Source: Lysobacterales bacterium (GTDB lineage Bacteria; Pseudomonadota; Gammaproteobacteria; Xanthomonadales; SZUA-36). Taken from it: a DNA stretch of 64,000 nt. Under the pieces are notes generated by a model. That model was not told where the DNA came from, did not search any database, and was given only the letters and a program-made list of their open reading frames with translations. The stretch is taken from the NCBI GenBank assembly GCA_021648125.1, contig JAKITK010000002.1:54776-118775 (forward strand), given 5' to 3'. Shown one piece after another: positions 24,797 through 33,941 of the stretch (its first letter is position 1; each line of letters begins with the position of its first letter). The position numbers and the translations under genes are program-made.

Positions 24797-27196
24797 GTAT
24801 GCTTGCTGGTTGTTACACCAGCCCAAAGCAAAGAAGCCCTTATTCCAGTTACTTACGATAACTATAATCAGGCCGAAACCGCGCGCAATTTTAATAACTG
24901 GGCAAAACTCGGTGGCAACAACACCATGCTTCACCTCAAAGAGTTATCGCCGATTGGAAACAAAGCGCCGACGATCCGAATGAATCTGGACACCTTGTAC
25001 AGTGTTGGGGTTTATGACAATGACGGCGATATGACAGTAACCATACCCGAGTCAGGAGTTTATCAATCGATCATGATTCTTGATACCGACGGCTACACGC
25101 CATTCTTTTTTGCAAAGCCTGGCGTTTACTCGGTCAAACATAAGTCGAAAACTTTATTTATTGCCGTCCGCACTGGTGTTAAAGATCGCCACTCTGATGC
25201 ATCATTTAAGGAAGCCTATGCCGCACAAGCCGGTATCAAGGTTAAGGGTAATGGCCCCAAGCTCTATGTAATGCCGTCTTATAACCAGGAGCAGCTACAT
25301 ACGTTGTCCGCCGAGTACAACAAAAAAATAATAGCGTCAGGTGCCCCGTTTACTTATGGCGACGGTGTGACCCCTGTTAACGAAGAGCACAGAACCTGGT
25401 CAAACGCGGCTGGTTGGGGTGGTATGGTTGCTGAGGTAGGTAAATCAAATTACTACACTTCTTCGGAAAACCTGCCGGGTAATGTCTGCCTCGCGGTGAC
25501 TTTGCCCGAGACTGGCAACAAGTTTTTTACCTCGTTTACGATCTACGATACAGATGGCTACTTGATGGAAGGCAACTCGCACATCAGCAGTTATACCTGG
25601 AAATCTAATACCGATGGCTCAACCACTATTCATTTCAATTGCAGTGCGGATAAGGTAAACAATATCACCTCTAACGGTGCAGAATTTAACTATATTGTGC
25701 GTAATTATGGTGCCAGTCAGAAAGTGATTGATGAGGTTATTAACCCCATTAAACCATCACCCCAGATGAAGATGACCACTCCGGTACCACCCGGAATTTC
25801 GACACCCGATAAACTGGACACTCATTTAGGTACGCTGACCTCGTTTGATGGAGTACCCGATGCAAAAACCACGCAGCTTGTCTATGATAATCTCGATCTA
25901 CAGCGCGCCACGCAGGCCTACCTCTCCACCCTTCAGATTGCTTCGATGTACGCAATGGAACAGGGAATACTCAAGTTTGGACCTGCTAATACGACCGCGC
26001 TGCTATTTGAAGACCTGATGGACTCCAAAGCTTTATGGCTGACTCCGAACACCGTCTCTATTTACATGGCCACTTGGATGGAGTTGGGTGACGAGCCTAT
26101 GGTGATTGAGACGCCACCTAATGTATTGGGCTTCATTGATGATGCGTGGTTTAAATTCGTAGTTGATTTCGGTAATGCCGGTCCGGATAAAGGCAAGGGC
26201 GGCAAGTTCCTGATCCTGCCACCTGGCTACAAGGGTGATATTCCAGAGGGCTACCATGTTGCTCGCACGAATACTCACGGTAATTGGGTGATCTGGCGTG
26301 GCTTCCAGGTCGATGGCTCGACCAAGCCGGCGGTTGCTGCAACCAAGAAATTGTTCCGTGTGTATCCCCTGTCGAAGAAAGACAATCCGCCGAAGATGAA
26401 TTTCGTCAACATATCGGGCAAGTTCAATAACACAATTCACCGTATGGATTATGGTTTTTGGGAAGAACTAAACGCGCAAATACAGGCCGAGCCTATTGAA
26501 GGTCTGGACCCGGATATTCGTGGACTGCTAGCTTCTATTGGTATCAAGAAAGGTCAGGAGTTTAAACCTGATGCCCGCATGCAGAAGATCCTCACTGAGG
26601 CGGCCAATGTCGGTGCTGTCACGGCCCGTGCTCTGACTGCTCGTCCGAGAGATCAGCGCCACTATCTCTATCCCGGCGAGCGAGTTTGGACTAACCCGTT
26701 CTTTGATGGACGCTATGACTTCCTGCTGGACGGCGAACGCTTACTCGATTCCCGCGTTTACATGCATTTCTATGCGACCGGAATCACGCCTGCGATGACT
26801 ATTAAGAATGTAGGCAAGGGATCGCAATACGCAATCGCCTACCTGGATAAAGACGGCAATGCCCTCGATGGTAGCAAGACTTATAAGATTAACCTCCCCG
26901 CTAATGTACCGGCTAAAGATTTCTGGTCATTCACCGTGTACGACAATCAAACTCGCAGTATGCTGCAAACCGATCAACGCCTGCCCGGTCTGGACAATAG
27001 CCAGAAGGGCTTGAAGAAAAATGCCGATGGTTCTTATGATCTCTATTTCAGCCCCAAGCCGCCTAAAGGCTGGGAGAACAATTGGATTCAGACTGTCCCA
27101 GGCAAAGGTTGGAATACCATTCTTCGCTTATACGGCCCGTTGCAGTCCTTCTATGATAAGAGCTGGAAACCGGGTGATCCGGAATTGGTCAAGTAA
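24758..27196 (+). CDS. Exported double-module DUF1254/DUF1214 fusion protein (copy 3)
   Basis: 812 residues: signal peptide (1-25), then a compact DUF1254/DUF1214 unit (about 30-335; IRMNLDTLYSVGVYDNDG, FTSFTIYDTDGYLMEG). After a linker rich in Pro and Thr comes a second, long-type unit (about 345-812; LQRATQAYLSTLQIASMYAM, GPDKGKGGKFLILPPGYKG, NADGSYDLYFSPKPPKGWEN). Both types normally occur as separate proteins, so this is a fusion. It lies 66 bp after copy 2 and is probably in the same transcript. A hairpin at 27223-27239 follows. Function unknown. Confidence 0.85.
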   Translation: MKKLILSTTLILSVCLLVVTPAQSKEALIPVTYDNYNQAETARNFNNWAKLGGNNTMLHLKELSPIGNKAPTIRMNLDTLYSVGVYDNDGDMTVTIPESGVYQSIMILDTDGYTPFFFAKPGVYSVKHKSKTLFIAVRTGVKDRHSDASFKEAYAAQAGIKVKGNGPKLYVMPSYNQEQLHTLSAEYNKKIIASGAPFTYGDGVTPVNEEHRTWSNAAGWGGMVAEVGKSNYYTSSENLPGNVCLAVTLPETGNKFFTSFTIYDTDGYLMEGNSHISSYTWKSNTDGSTTIHFNCSADKVNNITSNGAEFNYIVRNYGASQKVIDEVINPIKPSPQMKMTTPVPPGISTPDKLDTHLGTLTSFDGVPDAKTTQLVYDNLDLQRATQAYLSTLQIASMYAMEQGILKFGPANTTALLFEDLMDSKALWLTPNTVSIYMATWMELGDEPMVIETPPNVLGFIDDAWFKFVVDFGNAGPDKGKGGKFLILPPGYKGDIPEGYHVARTNTHGNWVIWRGFQVDGSTKPAVAATKKLFRVYPLSKKDNPPKMNFVNISGKFNNTIHRMDYGFWEELNAQIQAEPIEGLDPDIRGLLASIGIKKGQEFKPDARMQKILTEAANVGAVTARALTARPRDQRHYLYPGERVWTNPFFDGRYDFLLDGERLLDSRVYMHFYATGITPAMTIKNVGKGSQYAIAYLDKDGNALDGSKTYKINLPANVPAKDFWSFTVYDNQTRSMLQTDQRLPGLDNSQKGLKKNADGSYDLYFSPKPPKGWENNWIQTVPGKGWNTILRLYGPLQSFYDKSWKPGDPELVK

Positions 27197-27222
27197 GGCC
27201 ACATAACTAATGCTTTAAGTGT

Positions 27223-27239
27223 GCCCAGTAAAACTGGGC
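27223..27239 (+). terminator. Weak hairpin terminator candidate after DUF1254 cluster
   Basis: GCCCAGT-AAA-ACTGGGC forms a perfect 7-bp stem with a 3-base loop 27 bp after the fusion-gene stop. The downstream T-tract is poor (TAGTTTTAG), so termination efficiency is uncertain. Confidence 0.45.
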
Positions 27240-27282
27240 CACTTGCCTAGTTTTAGTTATATTCAAAGCGAATAAACTCATC

Positions 27283-28050
27283 ATGATGTCAATCAGAAAA
27301 AAACAGATATGTGGTTTACTAAAAGGGATCGAAACCGGCGACCCTGCCTCTGTGGTCGTTGTCAATCAGGACAAATATATTCAACACAACCCGCAAACGC
27401 ACGATGGTGGTGAAGGTTTGGCAGCGTTATTCAAGCGCTTATCTGAAAGTAATCCACGGGTTAATATCGTCCGTGTTTTCGAAGATGGAGATTATATTTT
27501 CGCCCATACCGAATACGACTTCGCTAAATCAAATATTGGTTTTGAAGTGTTTCGGTTTGAAGGCGACCAAGCCATAGAGCATTGGGATAATATTCAGCTT
27601 AGAAAAGGCCCAAACGCCTCGAACCACAGCATGGTTGATGGTACAACTGAAGTATCCGATATCCATAAAACTGAAGTCAATCGTAAAATCGTAAGTTCTT
27701 TTATCAATGAGGTACTTATTAGTGGCAATATTGATGCTCTTGAACACTACATAGATACAGAATGCTACATCGAGCATAACCCTCACCTCGAAGATGATAT
27801 TCTTTCGCTGCGTACGGCGTTGAGCAAATCTGCAGCCAACGGTGAAAATGTAATACAGTACAAAACAAATCACCGACTGCTAGCTGAAGGAAATTTTGTG
27901 CTTTCTGTTAGTGAAGGTTTTACTAATGGAGTTCATTCTGCATTTTATGACCTCTTCCGAGTTTCGTCAGGAAAACTTGTTGAGCACTGGGATACAACTG
28001 AGGCAATCTCTCCACGAGATGAGTGGAAGAACAATAACGGAAAGTTTTAA
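27283..28050 (+). CDS. Tandem SnoaL-like (NTF2-fold) protein
   Basis: 255 residues made of two SnoaL-like domains (about 5-115 and 130-250). Each has the YIQHNP / YIEHNP motif and the VEHWD / IEHWD ending, resembling the COG4922 predicted SnoaL-like group. NTF2-fold proteins act as small-molecule isomerases, hydrolases or binding proteins; the substrate is unknown. No signal peptide is visible. It follows the exported DUF1254 cluster on the same strand after a weak hairpin and may be part of the same pathway. Confidence 0.8.
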   Translation: MMSIRKKQICGLLKGIETGDPASVVVVNQDKYIQHNPQTHDGGEGLAALFKRLSESNPRVNIVRVFEDGDYIFAHTEYDFAKSNIGFEVFRFEGDQAIEHWDNIQLRKGPNASNHSMVDGTTEVSDIHKTEVNRKIVSSFINEVLISGNIDALEHYIDTECYIEHNPHLEDDILSLRTALSKSAANGENVIQYKTNHRLLAEGNFVLSVSEGFTNGVHSAFYDLFRVSSGKLVEHWDTTEAISPRDEWKNNNGKF

Positions 28051-28078
28051 TACTGAAAAACTACAGTAATTAGTATTC

Positions 28079-28310
28079 TCATGTACCAATAGCAGCTTGC
28101 TTTCTTTCACGCCGCCCTTCAACCAGAGAATACACCGCAGGTACTACTACTAGAGTTAACAGGGTTGAGCTAATCATGCCGCCGATTACGGCTACTGCCA
28201 GTGGTGCGTTAATATCGGCACCAGCTCCAGCGCCTACTGCTGCGGGGATCATTGCCAATATTACGGTTAGCGAGGTCATTAATACCGGGCGAAATAGCCG
28301 GGTCAGGCCT
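28079..28310 (-). pseudogene. C-terminal remnant of an RND efflux transporter
   Basis: About 77 residues match the last part of RND inner-membrane pumps: LTRLFRPVLMTSLTVILAMI, then a Gly/Ala-rich loop, PLAVAVIGGMISSTLLTLVV and VPAVYSL. The homology starts right at the recG stop codon, in another frame. More than 900 upstream residues are missing. The fragment reads in the same direction as recG, so recG and the pump tail are joined by a deletion or rearrangement. No function is expected. Confidence 0.8.
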
Positions 28311-30390
28311 CGGCATAGCGCTCTGCATTGCCCAGCCAACGGGCGATCAGGGCATCGGTGCGGTGATGGTCGTTAAGTAAAGCCTCTGCCAGTTGTGGCA
28401 CCTGTTGAATTAACGCTGCATCACGGGCAAGGTCCGCTAGGCGAAACTGTAAAGCGCCGGTTTGTCGGGTTCCCAACACTTCACCTGGGCCGCGTAGTTC
28501 AAGGTCTTTCTCTGCTATGCGGAAACCATCATTGGTGGCACGCATGATGTCCAGACGGGCTCTTGCGGTTTCCCCCAGTGGCGGTTTAAACAGTAAAACA
28601 CAGCTGGATTTTTCTGAACCCCTGCCGACACGGCCACGCAGTTGATGCAGTTGGGACAGCCCAAGTCGTTCAGCATTATCAATTACCATCAACGAAGCAT
28701 TAGGCACATCAACACCTACCTCTATAACAGTTGTGGCCACCAGCAGTTTAATTTCAGCGTTGCGGAAGGCGGTCATAATAGCGCTTTTTTCCGCGGGTTT
28801 CATACGCCCGTGAACCAGAGCAATATTGATATCAGGTAGCTCGGCAGATAGTTGCCGGGCGGTATCTTCGGCGGCTTGAGCTTCAAGTAATTCAGATTCT
28901 TCAATCAGTGTACACACCCAATAGGCTTGCCGACCTTCGCGGCAGGCAAAGGCAATTCGCTCAATCACCTGTTCGCGCCGTTGCTGGTCGATGGCAACGG
29001 TTGTAACCGCTGTGCGCCCGGGTGGTAATTCATCAATGACAGAAATTTGCAGCCCAGCATAGGCGGTCATCGCTAATGTGCGTGGAATAGGCGTGGCAGT
29101 CATAATCAGCTGGTGTGGCCAATGGCCACCGGCCTGACCTTTTTCCCGTAAAGCCAGCCGCTGATGAACACCAAAGCGATGTTGTTCATCAATAATAACC
29201 AGTCCGAGTTGTTTAAATTCAACCGTCTTTTGCATCAGCGAATGGGTGCCGATAACTACAGCAACGCCGTTAGCAATGGCATGCAGGGCCTGTTCGCGTG
29301 CCTTACCGGTTACCCGTGAGGACAGCCAGACAGTATCAATACCCAGAGGTTTTAGGGTCTGGGCAAAATAATCCCGGTGTTGTTCAGCCAATAACTCCGT
29401 AGGCGCTGTAATGGCAACCTGATAACCTGCGGCAACTACCGGCAGCAAGCTGAGGGCGGCAACCACGGTTTTGCCACAACCAACATCGCCTTGCAACAGC
29501 CGCATCATCGGTTGTTGACGATTCAGATCCTGTTGAATTTCAGTGATCACGCGTTGTTGCGCACGGGTCAGCTGAAAAGGCAGTTGCTGTAAAAACCGGT
29601 CTTCGAGGGTGGGGTTTAGCGGAAACGCCAGTGCCTTTCGGCGCTGTTGTTGCTGTTGAATTCTGCGCATACTGAGGTGATGCGCCAGTAGCTCTTCGAT
29701 AACTAGACGATCGCGTGCCGGGTGATGAAAGTTTTCATCCATGCGGTTCATATTGGCCAGCTCACTATCGATATCCGGGCGGTGTAACATCAGCAGGGCA
29801 GTTTTTAGTTCAGGTAGTTGTTGTCGCAGCAGCAGTGCAGCTGGCAGTAATTCAGTCAGTACACTGGTATCTTCGCGGAGTATTTTCAGCGCTTGTTCGC
29901 TGAGATTTATCCAACTGGCTTGGCGAATCCCTTCGGTAGAGGGGTAAATCGGGGTTAAGCTGGCTTCCTCTTCGGCATTTTTACTCTTTTGGTAGCTGGG
30001 GTGGATCATTTCCAGGCCTCTGGCGCCACCCCTAATTTCGCCGAATGCCTGCAGCTTGACGCCACGGGATAAGCTGCGAATTTGGGCCGCATGGAAATTA
30101 AAAAAGCGTAGACTAAGGCTGCCGGTGTCGTCACTGAGGGTGACCACCAACATAGCCCGCCGGTGTCTAACAATATTACTATTCTGAATAAAGCCTTCCA
30201 CCAATACCCGATCCCCGGGTCGGCAGTCGCCAATTGATTTTGTCTGGCTACGGTCTTCGTAACGCATGGGCAAGTGAAACAATAAATCGGCAACAGATTC
30301 GATGCCGAGTTTCTTCAGACCTTCTTGCATACCCGGGCCAACCCCGCGAAGTATGCGTACAGAGTCACTGAGCTGGGGCTGGTCGGTCAC
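28303..30390 (-). CDS. recG: ATP-dependent DNA helicase RecG
   Basis: 695 residues, full length. It has an N-terminal wedge/OB domain (LPMRYEDRS; VLVEGFIQNS), Walker A GDVGCGKT, the DEQH box in VIIDEQHRFGV, TATPIPRTLA, and motif VI QLRGRVGRG. The C-terminus RWLGNAERY is as expected, so the gene is intact despite the RND remnant abutting its stop. RecG remodels stalled forks and branched DNA. It overlaps ridA by 4 bp; the cluster rpoZ-spoT-ridA-recG is a standard gammaproteobacterial arrangement. Confidence 0.96.
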   Translation of the reverse strand: MTDQPQLSDSVRILRGVGPGMQEGLKKLGIESVADLLFHLPMRYEDRSQTKSIGDCRPGDRVLVEGFIQNSNIVRHRRAMLVVTLSDDTGSLSLRFFNFHAAQIRSLSRGVKLQAFGEIRGGARGLEMIHPSYQKSKNAEEEASLTPIYPSTEGIRQASWINLSEQALKILREDTSVLTELLPAALLLRQQLPELKTALLMLHRPDIDSELANMNRMDENFHHPARDRLVIEELLAHHLSMRRIQQQQQRRKALAFPLNPTLEDRFLQQLPFQLTRAQQRVITEIQQDLNRQQPMMRLLQGDVGCGKTVVAALSLLPVVAAGYQVAITAPTELLAEQHRDYFAQTLKPLGIDTVWLSSRVTGKAREQALHAIANGVAVVIGTHSLMQKTVEFKQLGLVIIDEQHRFGVHQRLALREKGQAGGHWPHQLIMTATPIPRTLAMTAYAGLQISVIDELPPGRTAVTTVAIDQQRREQVIERIAFACREGRQAYWVCTLIEESELLEAQAAEDTARQLSAELPDINIALVHGRMKPAEKSAIMTAFRNAEIKLLVATTVIEVGVDVPNASLMVIDNAERLGLSQLHQLRGRVGRGSEKSSCVLLFKPPLGETARARLDIMRATNDGFRIAEKDLELRGPGEVLGTRQTGALQFRLADLARDAALIQQVPQLAEALLNDHHRTDALIARWLGNAERYAEA

Positions 30391-30776
30391 TTCTTAGGCG
30401 GGAGAACCATTACTGCGTCCATTTCCACATCGGTGCCCTTGGGTAGCGCGGCAACCTGGACCGCAGCACGGGCAGGATAGGGCGTACTAAAAAACTCGGC
30501 CATAATGGTATTTACAGTTTCAAATTCACCAAGATCGGTCAGGTAGACATTGAGCTTAACGATATCATTAATACTGCCACCGGAAGCCGTGCAGACAGCT
30601 GAGATATTATTTAGTACCTGTTGGACCCTTGCGGTGAAATCACCATCAATTAACATTCCACTGTCGGCATCCAACGGGATCTGCCCGGAGAGATAAATTG
30701 TGCCGCCGGCGTTAACAGCTTGTGAATAGGGGCCGATGGCTGCCGGGGCTTGCTTGGTGTGGATAACATCTTTCAC
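30387..30776 (-). CDS. ridA: RidA-family enamine/imine deaminase
   Basis: 129 residues, exact family length. It has the catalytic Arg in YPARAAVQVAALPKG and the family region YSQAVNAGGTIYLSGQIPLD. RidA hydrolyses reactive 2-aminoacrylate and related imines made by PLP enzymes. It sits between spoT and recG and overlaps recG by 4 bp (ATGA), a conserved arrangement. Confidence 0.95.
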   Translation of the reverse strand: MKDVIHTKQAPAAIGPYSQAVNAGGTIYLSGQIPLDADSGMLIDGDFTARVQQVLNNISAVCTASGGSINDIVKLNVYLTDLGEFETVNTIMAEFFSTPYPARAAVQVAALPKGTDVEMDAVMVLPPKK

Positions 30777-30822
30777 GCTGTATCTCCTGCAAGTAATATT
30801 AACTTTGACTTAAAAGTAGTGC

Positions 30823-32955
30823 TTAAATTTTTCGAATTACCCGTAACACATTGGCATTACGGCGCAGGCGGCGGATAACTTTAGCCATATGATCGCGGTC
30901 TTGGACCAAAACATGGAATAACAAAGTAGCAGTATCCGGGTTGGTTTCCGACTGCTGGACTTTTTCAATATTGGCGCCAGCATCTCCGATACTTGCAGAA
31001 ATAGAGGCAAGAACTCCAGAAATATTTCGCGCCAGAATCGTTAGTGCAACCTCAAAAGTTCCTGTAGTTATTCCTGCCCACTGTACATCTAGACACCGAT
31101 CAGGGTGTTTGCGGTATTCACCTACATTGTTGCACTCCAGGCGATGGACTACCACGCCCTTGCCAGCAGATAGATAGGCCATTACTTCATCACCCGGAAT
31201 AGGGTGGCAACAATTGGCAAAATTTAATGCGCTGCCTTCAGATCCGGCAACGGTGAGCGCTTCTGTGATGACTCCCTTCGAGCTTAGTCGTCGCAGCTTG
31301 TCAGGTGCTAACACCTCGGCAGTCAGATTGGCTAGTTGTTGCCCTAAAGCCAGGTCGGCAAATAACTCTTCGATGTTCTGGTAACGATTTTTTTTCAGGT
31401 ATTTGCGCAGTCGGCGTGAAGAGATCGCTTCAAGCGAGCTGTTACGCGCCAATAGTGCTTTTTCAAGCAGCTGGTTGCCAAGACTGACGGTATCTTCGGC
31501 ACCAAGGCTCTTGAGGTGGTGGCGGATGGCAGCGCGGGCTTTTGCGGTGGCAACAATTTGTAGCCACTCGGTAACCGGTTGAGCATTCTCGTCGGTCTCG
31601 ATGGTAATGGTTTGGCCATTGTCCAACGGCGTGCCCAGGGGCACAGAATGTTTGTCAACGATGGCAGCTTTGGCCTGATCGCCGACTTGAGTATGAATCG
31701 CGTAGGCGAAATCCAAAGCACTAGCACCTTTCCGTAGGCTGATAATTTTACCCTTGGGTGTGAAGACAAAAATTTCATCCGGGAAAAGATCAGATTTTGC
31801 ATCTTCAAGAAATTCTAGAGAATCACCCGTGTGCTTTTGAATATCTACCAAGCGCATCAACCATTGGCGTGCGCGTACGGCGGTAGAAACGCTTTTGTTG
31901 TCACTGCTTTTATATAACCAGTGAGCGGCCGCACCCTGTTCTGCAACGATATCCATTTCCTCAGTACGAATTTGGATCTCAACCGGGACGCTGTAAGGGC
32001 TGTGAAGCACAGTATGCAGAGACTGATAACCATTGGCTTTAGGTAGTGCGATATAATCTTTGAATGCGCCTTGTTTGGGCTGGTAAAGATTATGCGCTAC
32101 CCCTAACGCCTGGTAGCAATGAGGTACTGACTGGGTGATGATACGAAAGGCGTAGACATCGGTAACCTCAGAAAATGACAGGTTCTGTGTCTGCATCTTC
32201 ATGTAGATGCTGTAAGGGGTTTTTTCTCGACCGATGATGCGCTGGGGTAGGCCTGATTCATCTAGGCGTTTTTTGATATCCTGAGTGATAGAATCAACGA
32301 TTACCTGGCGTTCGCCAGCGATCGCACCAACCTGCTTAACCACTACTTGATAACGCCAAGGGTGGAGGTTCTTGAAGCCCAGTTCTTCGAGCTCGGACTT
32401 AATGCTATTCATGCCCAAGCGGTCGGCAATCGGGGCGTAAATACTGAGTGTTTCGCGGGCAATGCGTCGTTGAGAGTCCGGCTGCATTGAACCCAGCGTG
32501 CGCATATTGTGCAGGCGATCGGCGAGCTTGATGAAGATCACCCGTAGGTCTGCTGACATCGCCAGCAATAGTTTACGGAAACTCTCCGCATCAGCTTCCT
32601 GACGGGTGCGGAATTTTATTTTATCGAGTTTGGTGACACCATCGACAAGGTCCGCAATTTCATCGCCAAATTGCTGGCTGATCTGGGGTTTATCCAGATA
32701 GGTGTCTTCAAGGGTGTCGTGCAGGATGGCAGCAGCGACACTGGCGTAATCCATACGCATTCTAGCAAGGATTCCGGCAACCTCTACCGGATGGAGAATA
32801 TAGGCTTCTCCGCTCTTGCGGGTCTGTCCTGCATGCGCATCAGCACCTACTTTGTAGGCATTAAGAATAATGGCAACCTTGTCCGGATCCAGATAAGTGT
32901 TAAGCAGGTCCCTGAGGTCGAGGACCGCTTGCGGAAAGGCTGCCGCTGATGACAT
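30823..32955 (-). CDS. spoT: Bifunctional (p)ppGpp synthetase/hydrolase SpoT
   Basis: 710 residues. The HD hydrolase domain (AYILHPVEVAGIL; AILHDTLEDT) is followed by the synthetase domain (FKDYIALPKANGYQSLHTVL; EIQIRTEEMDIVAEQGAAAH), TGS (EIFVFTPKGKIISLRKGASA), the helical/zinc-finger-like region (FANCCHPIPGDEV) and a C-terminal ACT domain. The intact HD residues and the rpoZ-spoT-ridA-recG context identify it as SpoT rather than RelA. It balances alarmone levels in starvation. It starts 8 bp after rpoZ. Confidence 0.96.
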   Translation of the reverse strand: MSSAAAFPQAVLDLRDLLNTYLDPDKVAIILNAYKVGADAHAGQTRKSGEAYILHPVEVAGILARMRMDYASVAAAILHDTLEDTYLDKPQISQQFGDEIADLVDGVTKLDKIKFRTRQEADAESFRKLLLAMSADLRVIFIKLADRLHNMRTLGSMQPDSQRRIARETLSIYAPIADRLGMNSIKSELEELGFKNLHPWRYQVVVKQVGAIAGERQVIVDSITQDIKKRLDESGLPQRIIGREKTPYSIYMKMQTQNLSFSEVTDVYAFRIITQSVPHCYQALGVAHNLYQPKQGAFKDYIALPKANGYQSLHTVLHSPYSVPVEIQIRTEEMDIVAEQGAAAHWLYKSSDNKSVSTAVRARQWLMRLVDIQKHTGDSLEFLEDAKSDLFPDEIFVFTPKGKIISLRKGASALDFAYAIHTQVGDQAKAAIVDKHSVPLGTPLDNGQTITIETDENAQPVTEWLQIVATAKARAAIRHHLKSLGAEDTVSLGNQLLEKALLARNSSLEAISSRRLRKYLKKNRYQNIEELFADLALGQQLANLTAEVLAPDKLRRLSSKGVITEALTVAGSEGSALNFANCCHPIPGDEVMAYLSAGKGVVVHRLECNNVGEYRKHPDRCLDVQWAGITTGTFEVALTILARNISGVLASISASIGDAGANIEKVQQSETNPDTATLLFHVLVQDRDHMAKVIRRLRRNANVLRVIRKI

Positions 32956-32963
32956 TTACGCTA

Positions 32964-33251
32964 TTAGCCGGCTTCGGCTTTAATCCGTGCTTCTATCGCA
33001 GCTTCAGCTTCAGCGGCCTCGGCAAATTCAGCCGCAGTGTCGAGTTCAGCTTGCAGGATATCAACATTGCTCTCATTGATCAGGCCTTCGGCTATTTCGC
33101 GCAGGGCGATAACAGTGGCTTTATCATTTTCAACCGGTAACAGGGGTTCAGCGCCATGTGAAATTTGACGGGCCCGTTTGGTGGCAGTCAATACCAAATC
33201 AAAACGGTTATCGATGTTCTCGAGGCAATCTTCTACAGTAATTCGTGCCAT
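32964..33251 (-). CDS. rpoZ: RNA polymerase omega subunit
   Basis: 95 residues beginning [20 protein letters not shown], the canonical omega start. It includes the core KRARQI and an Ala/Glu-rich C-terminal tail ([20 protein letters not shown]) predicted to be helical. Omega helps assemble RNA polymerase around beta-prime and forms part of a ppGpp site; spoT follows directly. Confidence 0.95.
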   Translation of the reverse strand: MARITVEDCLENIDNRFDLVLTATKRARQISHGAEPLLPVENDKATVIALREIAEGLINESNVDILQAELDTAAEFAEAAEAEAAIEARIKAEAG

Positions 33252-33293
33252 TTTTCTATTCCAAAATAAGTATTTTAAGTCGAACCGCGTAGT

Positions 33294-33941
33294 TTAGTCG
33301 GTTTTTAGTAAATCCGCCAACAATTTCTGTTGCTGCAGGCGCTGATAGCTTAATGATAGCCGCGCGGCACTGAAAATAGTAGCCATATCCAGCAGGGCGG
33401 TAGCAAAATCATCGTTGATAATCAGGTAATCAAACTCTACCCAATGGGAAATTTCCAGCTGTGCATCAGACATGCGCCGGTCGATGGTTGCATCGCTATC
33501 TTGTCCGCGTTTACCCAATCGCTGGCCTAGACTCTGCAATGAAGGTGGCAGGATGAATATGCCGATAGCCGAGGGAAACTTAGCCTTCACCTGGCGCGCA
33601 CCCTGCCAGTCGATTTCAAGAATTATATCCCGGCCCTGTTCAAGTGTGCTTGTTATCACTTTGCGGCTGGTGGCGTACCAGTTATCAAATACTTTTGCGT
33701 ATTCCAGAAACTCCCCGGCCTCACGGCTGGCATCGAAACTATCCTGGCTAACAAAATGGTAATGCTCGGCTTCAACTTCACCGGGTCTCGGTGTGCGGGT
33801 GGTTGTCGATATCGATAGTGAGACTTGCTTGTCGCTTTCTAGCAAGGCATTGACCAAGCTTGATTTCCCTGCGCCAGAGGGTGCAGCGATAATAAATAGA
33901 TTGCCGCAGCAGCCAGTTTTCATGCTGTTGCTATTCGACAT
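33294..33941 (-). CDS. gmk: Guanylate kinase
   Basis: 215 residues. P-loop APSGAGKSS at about 20-28, GMP-binding TTRTPRPGEVEAEHYHFVS and FLEYAKVFDNWYATS, and lid motif IDRRMSDAQLEI. It converts GMP to GDP with ATP. It overlaps the yicC stop by 11 bp. The first Met (MSNSN) or the Met at residue 7 could be the true start. Confidence 0.95.
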   Translation of the reverse strand: MSNSNSMKTGCCGNLFIIAAPSGAGKSSLVNALLESDKQVSLSISTTTRTPRPGEVEAEHYHFVSQDSFDASREAGEFLEYAKVFDNWYATSRKVITSTLEQGRDIILEIDWQGARQVKAKFPSAIGIFILPPSLQSLGQRLGKRGQDSDATIDRRMSDAQLEISHWVEFDYLIINDDFATALLDMATIFSAARLSLSYQRLQQQKLLADLLKTD

